The notes under the pieces: generated by a model
Told to the model about the DNA's origin: nothing
Database searches by the model: none
What the model saw: only the letters and a program-made list of their open reading frames with translations
Origin: Chloroflexota bacterium
Lineage (GTDB): Bacteria; Chloroflexota; Anaerolineae; J102
Assembly: GCA_013151415.1 (NCBI GenBank)
Contig: JAADII010000186.1
Coordinates: forward strand, 1 to 33,475
DNA length: 33,475 nt
Direction of reading: 5' to 3'
Program-made: the position numbers and the translations under genes
Part shown: positions 27,758 through 33,475 of the stretch, one piece after another
Layout of the letters: every line of letters starts with the position of its first letter
Position numbering within the stretch: position 1 is the first letter of the stretch

Positions 27758-27790
27758 CGCCCCCGCGTCCGGGCAAGAGAATCGGCGCGC

Positions 27791-27949
27791 TTAGCCGCAC
27801 GTATTCTCTTTGCACTCATCAAAATAGAGCCCTCCAAGCTGGGCGATGGTCGCGGCCGGGGCAGTGTGGCGGATCACGTTCAGGCCAAAGGGAGCGACCA
27901 AAATAATGGCCAGAACGATGGCGTAGACGAAGCGTCGAATGCCAGTCAT
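27791..27949 (-). CDS. Small secreted-looking peptide, 52 aa, with C-terminal CKENTCG
   Basis: MTGIRRFVYAIVLAIILVAPFGLNVIRHTAPAATIAQLGGLYFDECKENTCG*; strong GGAGG SD 8 nt before ATG. Below ORF-track size limit. Confidence 0.6.
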   Translation of the reverse strand: MTGIRRFVYAIVLAIILVAPFGLNVIRHTAPAATIAQLGGLYFDECKENTCG

Positions 27950-28131
27950 TTTCGTTTCCTCCAGAATAAGTGGAGGTCAACCGTTAGGGGCCCCACCGCC
28001 GAAGCGGCGCACGTGCTGGCGATCGACCCAATGCGAGTATCGTCTATAGGATATAACGAAACCGCCCCTTCCGTCCTTACACTAAACTGACTTTTGAAAT
28101 TCGATTTCTGACAACTTCCGCCGTCCAACCT

Positions 28132-28143
28132 CGCTCATGAGCG
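28132..28143. promoter_or_regulatory. 12-bp perfect palindrome CGCTCATGAGCG abutting GCGATCGC
   Basis: Read directly in the 480-bp divergent spacer. Confidence 0.4.
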
Positions 28144-28152
28144 ATCGCCGCG

Positions 28153-28262
28153 AGAAAACGATTTCAAACCAGATGAACCGAGGAGCAAAACAGGGCGTTT
28201 CAGACGATAAAACCACTTGAAACCGACAAAAATGACAGATTATGTCAATGAAATCGTTTTCT
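28153..28262. repeat. Inverted repeat AGAAAACGATTTCA ... TGAAATCGTTTTCT with inner palindromes
   Basis: 14-bp perfect arms 28153-28166 and 28249-28262; inside lie GTTTCA/TGAAAC and TGACA-gatta-TGTCA (28233-28247). Confidence 0.7.
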
Positions 28263-28430
28263 TATGGAACTTTCGCCATTGCCACATCCCGCACTGTTGA
28301 ACACCGATCGCCGCCTTAGATGTCTTTTGAAAAATCACTCTTCAACCTCCGCCCTCTCGCATGACCGCCAAATGCAAAAAACGTTTCCACAAAAATTGAC
28401 TTTTTCCACCATGTTGAGGGATAACAAGAT

Positions 28431-30155
28431 ATGAACGGCGGCGATATCATTGCAGCGGTTTTACAAGCCCAAGGCGTGCGCTTTCTCTACACTCTCACGG
28501 GCGGCCATATCGCGCCCATTTTGGTCGGCGCCAAACGCGCGGGCGTTCGCGTCGTCGACACGCGCCATGAGGCCACGGCCGTGCTGGCGGCCGACGCCAC
28601 CGCTCGGCTCACGGGCGTTCCCGGCGTGGCTGTGGTCACGGCCGGCCCCGGCGTCACCAACACGGTGACCGCGGTCAAAAATGCTCAGGTCGCCCAATCG
28701 CCCGTGCTGCTCATCGGCGGCGCGGTTCCCACCCTGTTGCGCGGTCGCGGCGCGTTGCAAGATATCGACCAAATTGCTCTCCTGAAATCGACGGTCAAAT
28801 GGACTCATCGCGTGAAGCGCGTCAAAGAGATCGTTCCGGTGATGGAAGAGGCGTTTCGTCGCGCGCAAGAGGGCGCGCCCGGACCGGTTTTCGTGGAGAC
28901 GCCGGTGGATTTGCTCTATGATGAGAACATCGTGCGCAGGTTGTATGGCCAGGCCGGAAAAGGGAAATCATTGGCGCAACGCCTCGAACGCGCCTATCTC
29001 AACTGGCATGTGAACCGTCTGTTCGCGGGAAGCCAGGAGCAAAGGGCGGGGTCGCGCGTGCAGGTTGAGCCGCCCCGGCCCGATGAAGGGAAAATCCGCC
29101 AGGTCGCCAAGCGCCTGCAAGAGGCCGAGCGCCCCGTGTTGGTGCTGGGAAGTCAGGTGGTGTTGGACATCCCGCGGCTGGAGGAGACCATAACGGCCAT
29201 CGAGCGCATCGCCGCGCCGGTCTATCTTTCGGGCATGGCGCGCGGGTTGTTGGGCCGAGACCATCCCCTGCACATGCGTCACAAGCGCAGCAAAGCCTTG
29301 CGCGAGGCCGATTTCGCACTTTTGGCCGGGGTTCCTTGCGATTTCCGCCTGAATTATGGTCGCCATATCCCCCGCCGCGCGTTCTACGCCTCGGTCAATC
29401 GCAGTCGGCATGACCTGAACCTGAACCGCCGACCCGACGTCGGCGCGTTGGCCGACCCGGCCGCGTTCTTGCGCGAATTAGCCGCTCGCTTGCCGAGCGA
29501 AACGCGTTGGTCGCCCTGGCTGGCGCACTTGCGCGAGCGAGACCAGGCGCGCAATGAAGAAATCGAACGCATGGCCCGCGAACCCGTTGGAGGCGTGAAC
29601 CCGCTTCACTTGCTTCGCGAACTCGACGCGCGGCTCGGCCCCAACGCGTTGTTGGTGGCCGATGGCGGCGATTTCGTGGGATCGGCCGCGTATATTGTGC
29701 AGCCGCCCGGCCCCATGCGCTGGCTGGACCCCGGCCCCTTTGGCGCGCTGGGCGTGGGCGCGGGTTTCGCGTTGGCGGCCAAGCTCAATCGCCCCGAAGC
29801 CGAGGTGTGGATCATCTACGGCGACGGCTCCGCGGGCTACAGTCTGGCCGAATTCGACACCTTTGTGCGGCATCAGGTCCCGGTCATCGCCCTGGTGGGC
29901 AACGACGCGGCCTGGATGCAGATCGCGCGCGAGCAGGTTGAGATGCTGGGCGATGATGTGGGAACCGTATTGCGGCACGCGGATTACCATCGCGTGGTCG
30001 AGGGATTCGACGCGGCGGGCGTGCGTTTGGACGATCCCGAATTGAGCGGCGAGGTGATCGAGCAAGCGCAAACCTGGGCGGCCGAGGGCCGACCCGTTCT
30101 CATCAATGCCATCCTGGGCAAGACGGACTTTCGCAAGGGGTCGATTTCGATGTAA
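28431..30155 (+). CDS. Thiamine diphosphate-dependent enzyme of acetolactate synthase/2-hydroxyacyl-CoA lyase type (ILVBL/HACL2-like)
   Basis: [116 protein letters not shown] (ThDP motif). Confidence 0.9.
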   Translation: MNGGDIIAAVLQAQGVRFLYTLTGGHIAPILVGAKRAGVRVVDTRHEATAVLAADATARLTGVPGVAVVTAGPGVTNTVTAVKNAQVAQSPVLLIGGAVPTLLRGRGALQDIDQIALLKSTVKWTHRVKRVKEIVPVMEEAFRRAQEGAPGPVFVETPVDLLYDENIVRRLYGQAGKGKSLAQRLERAYLNWHVNRLFAGSQEQRAGSRVQVEPPRPDEGKIRQVAKRLQEAERPVLVLGSQVVLDIPRLEETITAIERIAAPVYLSGMARGLLGRDHPLHMRHKRSKALREADFALLAGVPCDFRLNYGRHIPRRAFYASVNRSRHDLNLNRRPDVGALADPAAFLRELAARLPSETRWSPWLAHLRERDQARNEEIERMAREPVGGVNPLHLLRELDARLGPNALLVADGGDFVGSAAYIVQPPGPMRWLDPGPFGALGVGAGFALAAKLNRPEAEVWIIYGDGSAGYSLAEFDTFVRHQVPVIALVGNDAAWMQIAREQVEMLGDDVGTVLRHADYHRVVEGFDAAGVRLDDPELSGEVIEQAQTWAAEGRPVLINAILGKTDFRKGSISM

Positions 30156-30362
30156 ACGCGTGCATCTCATATGGCGAAGAGGAGCGCAGAGGAAGGCCAA
30201 GCGGAGAAGCCCTCCTCGTCCATCGTCCTATGGTCAAACGCGGGAAAACAGGGGAAAGTGGAGCGAACGATGTAATCCCTATGATCTGGGTCATTGGCAA
30301 AGAAGGCGATTTAATGCACACTGAAGGATGCACCAAAAACGACCGGAAGGGATGCAAACGCC

Positions 30363-31319
30363 ATGAACTCATCACGCTCCGGGCCTTGGGCCGGGCGATA
30401 TTTTGTCCTGATGCTGACGGCGGCGCTGGCCGTATGGCTGCTCGCGGGGTGCGCCGCGGCCGAAGCAAGCGCCTTGCCCTATGTCGATCTAACCCAACGC
30501 GCGCCGGTTCCGTTGCCCACGCCCTCGCGCGATTTGCCGTTGCGTCTGGCCGTGGCGGCCATCATTTCGCCGCAAGGCAACATCGAAAGCTACAATGGCT
30601 TGGCCCGCTACCTGGAGGAGCAACTGGAGCGCGAGGTGGAGATCGTGCAACGCCGCACATACGCCGAGGTGAATCAACTGGTCGCCAATCGCCGCGTCGA
30701 TCTGGCGTTCGTGTGCACCAGCGCCTATGTGGATGGCCGAGATCGCTTTGGCATGGAGCTGCTGGCCGCGCCGCAAATCAACGGCGAAACCGTGTATTAT
30801 TCCGAGCTCATCGTTCCGGCCAATAGCCGGGCGCAGGGCATGGCGGATTTACGCGGCAAGGTGTTCGCGTTCACCGACCCCATGAGCTTCAGCGGTCGCG
30901 TGTATCCCACCTATTTGTTGCAGCAATTGGGCGAGCGTCCGGAAGACTTCTTTAGTCGCACCTTCTTCACCTACAGCCACGATAAGGCCATTCAGGCGGT
31001 GGCCGATGGCGTGGCCGACGGCGCGGCCGTGGACAGTCTGGTGTTGGACTACGCCATCAAGCGCGATCCGGCCCTGCAAAACCGCATCCGCATCATTCGC
31101 CGCTCGCCCCCTTTCGGCATCCCGCCCGTGGTCGCGCCGCCCACACTCTCTCCTATGGAGAAGCTCCGACTCCAGGAGATTCTCCTCACCATGCACGAGA
31201 ACCCCAAAGGCCGAGAAGTGCTCGCGTCTCTGGGCATCGATCGCTTCGTGCGCATCGATGATCAGGCATATCAGAGCGCGCGCGACCTGATCTACACCGT
31301 AGGCGTCACCCAGCCATGA
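30363..31319 (+). CDS. PhnD-like phosphate/phosphonate-type substrate-binding lipoprotein
   Basis: Lipobox LLAGC; LRLAVAAIISPQGNIESYNGLARYLEEQLEREVEIVQRRTYAEVNQLVANRRVDLAFVCTSAYV; LRGKVFAFTDPMSFSGRVYP. Confidence 0.9.
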   Translation: MNSSRSGPWAGRYFVLMLTAALAVWLLAGCAAAEASALPYVDLTQRAPVPLPTPSRDLPLRLAVAAIISPQGNIESYNGLARYLEEQLEREVEIVQRRTYAEVNQLVANRRVDLAFVCTSAYVDGRDRFGMELLAAPQINGETVYYSELIVPANSRAQGMADLRGKVFAFTDPMSFSGRVYPTYLLQQLGERPEDFFSRTFFTYSHDKAIQAVADGVADGAAVDSLVLDYAIKRDPALQNRIRIIRRSPPFGIPPVVAPPTLSPMEKLRLQEILLTMHENPKGREVLASLGIDRFVRIDDQAYQSARDLIYTVGVTQP

Positions 31320-32785
31320 CCCATGCCGTTTTACGCGCCCCTCATTGGCGTCCCTTCTTGAACGCCTGGAAGCAGCGCGTCTGGGAAATGACGGGCGGGG
31401 TGAGCATTCGCATGAAGATCATCGGCATGGTGGTCACGTTGAGCATCTTCCTGGGCGTCGTGGTGAGCTGGCAAGTGCGCGCGGCCATGGAGGAAACGCT
31501 CTCCACCGAACTGCGCACCCGCGGTTTCTCGGTCGTTAGTGATCTGGCCACGCGCAGCGCGGACCCGATCCTGCTCAACGACACCTACGCGCTCTACCAG
31601 TTGCTCACCGACACCACCGAAAACCACCCCGACGCGTTGTACGCGTTCGTCTTGGAGCCGGAAGGTCAGGTCTTGGTGCACACGTTTGGGGATGCGGGAT
31701 TTCCCGTTCAGTTGATGGACATTGTGCAGACGAATCCGGTCGAGGATCGCAAAGGCGATATTACGCACTTTCGGTTCGAGAGCAACGAGGGCGTGGTTCA
31801 CGATTTCGCCGCGCCTATTTTTGGCGGTCGAGCAGGCGTGGTGCATTTGGGGCTGACCGAAAATCGATTGCACGAAACCATCAACAGGGTGACCAAGCAG
31901 ATCATCCTCACCGCGGCCCTGGTGGCGTTGGTGGGCGTCGCGGCCGCGATCGCGCTCACCTGGATATTGACGCGGCCCGTGCTGGCGCTTGTTAAGACCG
32001 CGCAAGCAGTAGGCGGCGGCGATCTTCAAGCGCGAGCGCCTCATCTGGCCGACGACGAGATCGGCAAACTGGCCCAGGCGTTCAATCAAATGATCACGGA
32101 TTTGCAGGCGAGCCAGAAAGCATTGAAAGAAAAGGAGGCCGCGCGCACGCTCTTGCTGGAAAAACTGATCACCGCGCAGGAGGAGGAGCGCAAACGCATC
32201 GCGCGCGAGCTCCACGACGGCATTGGACAGGCTCTGATTTCATTGATGGTCGATATGAAGATGGCCTCTCAAATCGATGACGTGGCCAGACTGCACGAAA
32301 AAAATCGCGAGCTACGACAGGCCGCCGCCGAAACTCTGGAACAGGTGCGTCTGCTCAGCCGACAACTTCGCCCCAGCGCGTTGGACGATCTGGGCCTTGA
32401 GGCCGCGCTGACCGTATTCGTCGATGAATTCACCCAACTCCATCCCGACATTCGGGTGGACCTCCATTGCGAACTTAGCGACCGCCTGCCGCCGGTCGTG
32501 GCCATCACCTTTTATCGCATCATTCAAGAGGCCATGATCAACGCCGCGCGACATTCGGGCGGCGACATGATCAGCGTGTTGGTGTCGCAGCGAGGCCAGC
32601 GCGTGCGGGCCATCATCGAGGACAACGGCCGCGGGTTCGATGTGGAGGCCGCGCAGCGTTCGGGCCGAAGCGTGGGCATTCACGCCATGACGGAGCGGGC
32701 CGAGTTGTTGGGCGGCGACATCCACATCGAAAGCAGTGAGGAGGGCGTTTCCGTATATGTGGAAGCGCCGTTGAATCAGGGATGA
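31316..32785 (+). CDS. Sensor histidine kinase (HAMP, HisKA_3, HATPase; NarL-family partner)
   Basis: Two TM helices around an extracytoplasmic domain; HAMP; ERKRIARELHDGIGQALISLMVDMKMA; RIIQEAMINAARHSGG; EDNGRGFD. Confidence 0.95.
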   Translation: MTHAVLRAPHWRPFLNAWKQRVWEMTGGVSIRMKIIGMVVTLSIFLGVVVSWQVRAAMEETLSTELRTRGFSVVSDLATRSADPILLNDTYALYQLLTDTTENHPDALYAFVLEPEGQVLVHTFGDAGFPVQLMDIVQTNPVEDRKGDITHFRFESNEGVVHDFAAPIFGGRAGVVHLGLTENRLHETINRVTKQIILTAALVALVGVAAAIALTWILTRPVLALVKTAQAVGGGDLQARAPHLADDEIGKLAQAFNQMITDLQASQKALKEKEAARTLLLEKLITAQEEERKRIARELHDGIGQALISLMVDMKMASQIDDVARLHEKNRELRQAAAETLEQVRLLSRQLRPSALDDLGLEAALTVFVDEFTQLHPDIRVDLHCELSDRLPPVVAITFYRIIQEAMINAARHSGGDMISVLVSQRGQRVRAIIEDNGRGFDVEAAQRSGRSVGIHAMTERAELLGGDIHIESSEEGVSVYVEAPLNQG

Positions 32786-32788
32786 ACG

Positions 32789-33475
32789 ATGCATGAAGTC
32801 AAGGCAATGAAGCCCATTCGCATCTTTTTGGCCGATGATCATTCGGTTTTGCGGGCCGGATTGCGGGCCTTGCTCGAAGCCGAACCGGATATGCGCGTGG
32901 TGGGCGAGGCCGATGAGGGCGCGTCTTGCATCCAACAGGTGGTGGCATTGCAGCCGGATGTCGTGCTTCTGGACATCAACATGCCGGGCGTGAATGGGTT
33001 GGAGGCCCTGAAACGGCTCCGCGAGCAGGCTCCTGACAGCCGCGTGCTCATTCTGACCATGCACGACGACGCGGGTTATCTGCGTCAGGCCCTGGGGCTG
33101 GGCGGCGCGGGTTATGTGCTCAAACAAGCGGCCGGCGATGAATTGCTCATGGCCATCCGCACGGTGCACAGCGGCGGCGTGTATTTACACCCCAAACACA
33201 CACAGATATTGCTCGAACAATCGTTGAACCAACAAAAGGAAGATGCAGCCGCGCCCCAAACCGAGAAAGAAGCCCGTTATCGTTCTCTGAGCAGGCGTGA
33301 ATCGCAGATTTTCAAACTGGTGGCGTTGGGCTATCGCAACAACGAGATCGCGGAGAAGCTCTTTCTAAGCGTGAAGACGGTGGAAACCTACAAAGCCCGT
33401 TTGATGCAAAAATTGGGCGTCCGCAGCCGGGTTGAACTGGTGCGCTACGCGCTCGAGCTAGGGATTCTTGATGAT
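32789..33475 (+). CDS. NarL/FixJ-type response regulator (no stop before window end)
   Basis: [36 protein letters not shown]...[18 protein letters not shown]...[45 protein letters not shown]. Absent from ORF track because it runs off the end. Confidence 0.95.
   Translation, partial: MHEVKAMKPIRIFLADDHSVLRAGLRALLEAEPDMRVVGEADEGASCIQQVVALQPDVVLLDINMPGVNGLEALKRLREQAPDSRVLILTMHDDAGYLRQALGLGGAGYVLKQAAGDELLMAIRTVHSGGVYLHPKHTQILLEQSLNQQKEDAAAPQTEKEARYRSLSRRESQIFKLVALGYRNNEIAEKLFLSVKTVETYKARLMQKLGVRSRVELVRYALELGILDD

Overview
The window looks chromosomal and GC-rich, with no clear phage, transposon or CRISPR content. Gene style and order suggest Chloroflexota/Anaerolineae, but this is a low-confidence guess. 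It opens with a translation block: 3' end of tuf, rpmG, tRNA-Trp(CCA), secE, nusG, rplK, rplA, L10 leader, rplJ, rplL. Next come an HhH-like protein, map, a DksA/TraR zinc-finger protein and an MFS exporter. An aromatic amino acid operon follows: aroH-type chorismate mutase, prephenate dehydratase, two tandem DAHP synthases, a HEPN pair, and tyrA. The middle is mixed metabolic and accessory content: Rpn-type pseudogene, M23 peptidase, PIG-L deacetylase, 3-hydroxyacyl-CoA dehydrogenase, GNAT, DUF2231, endonuclease IV with an apparent frameshift, DUF1905, radical SAM, cytochrome c and a glycosidase-like protein. The right end has a STAND NTPase plus TPR pair, a ThDP enzyme resembling animal ILVBL/HACL2, and a PhnD-like binding lipoprotein, histidine kinase and NarL-type response regulator set. 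The best leads are: (1) a Phe/Tyr-rich leader-peptide candidate (...GFYFAFYFTFFGF...) with attenuator hairpins upstream of the aro operon, absent from the ORF track; (2) an unlisted 52-aa secreted-looking peptide (C-terminal CKENTCG) convergent with the STAND/TPR pair; (3) three GTCTCA repeats at exact 11-bp spacing upstream of the STAND gene; (4) a HEPN pair inside the aro operon; (5) inverted-repeat insertions in housekeeping spacers. All calls are by eye, and no searches or folding were run.
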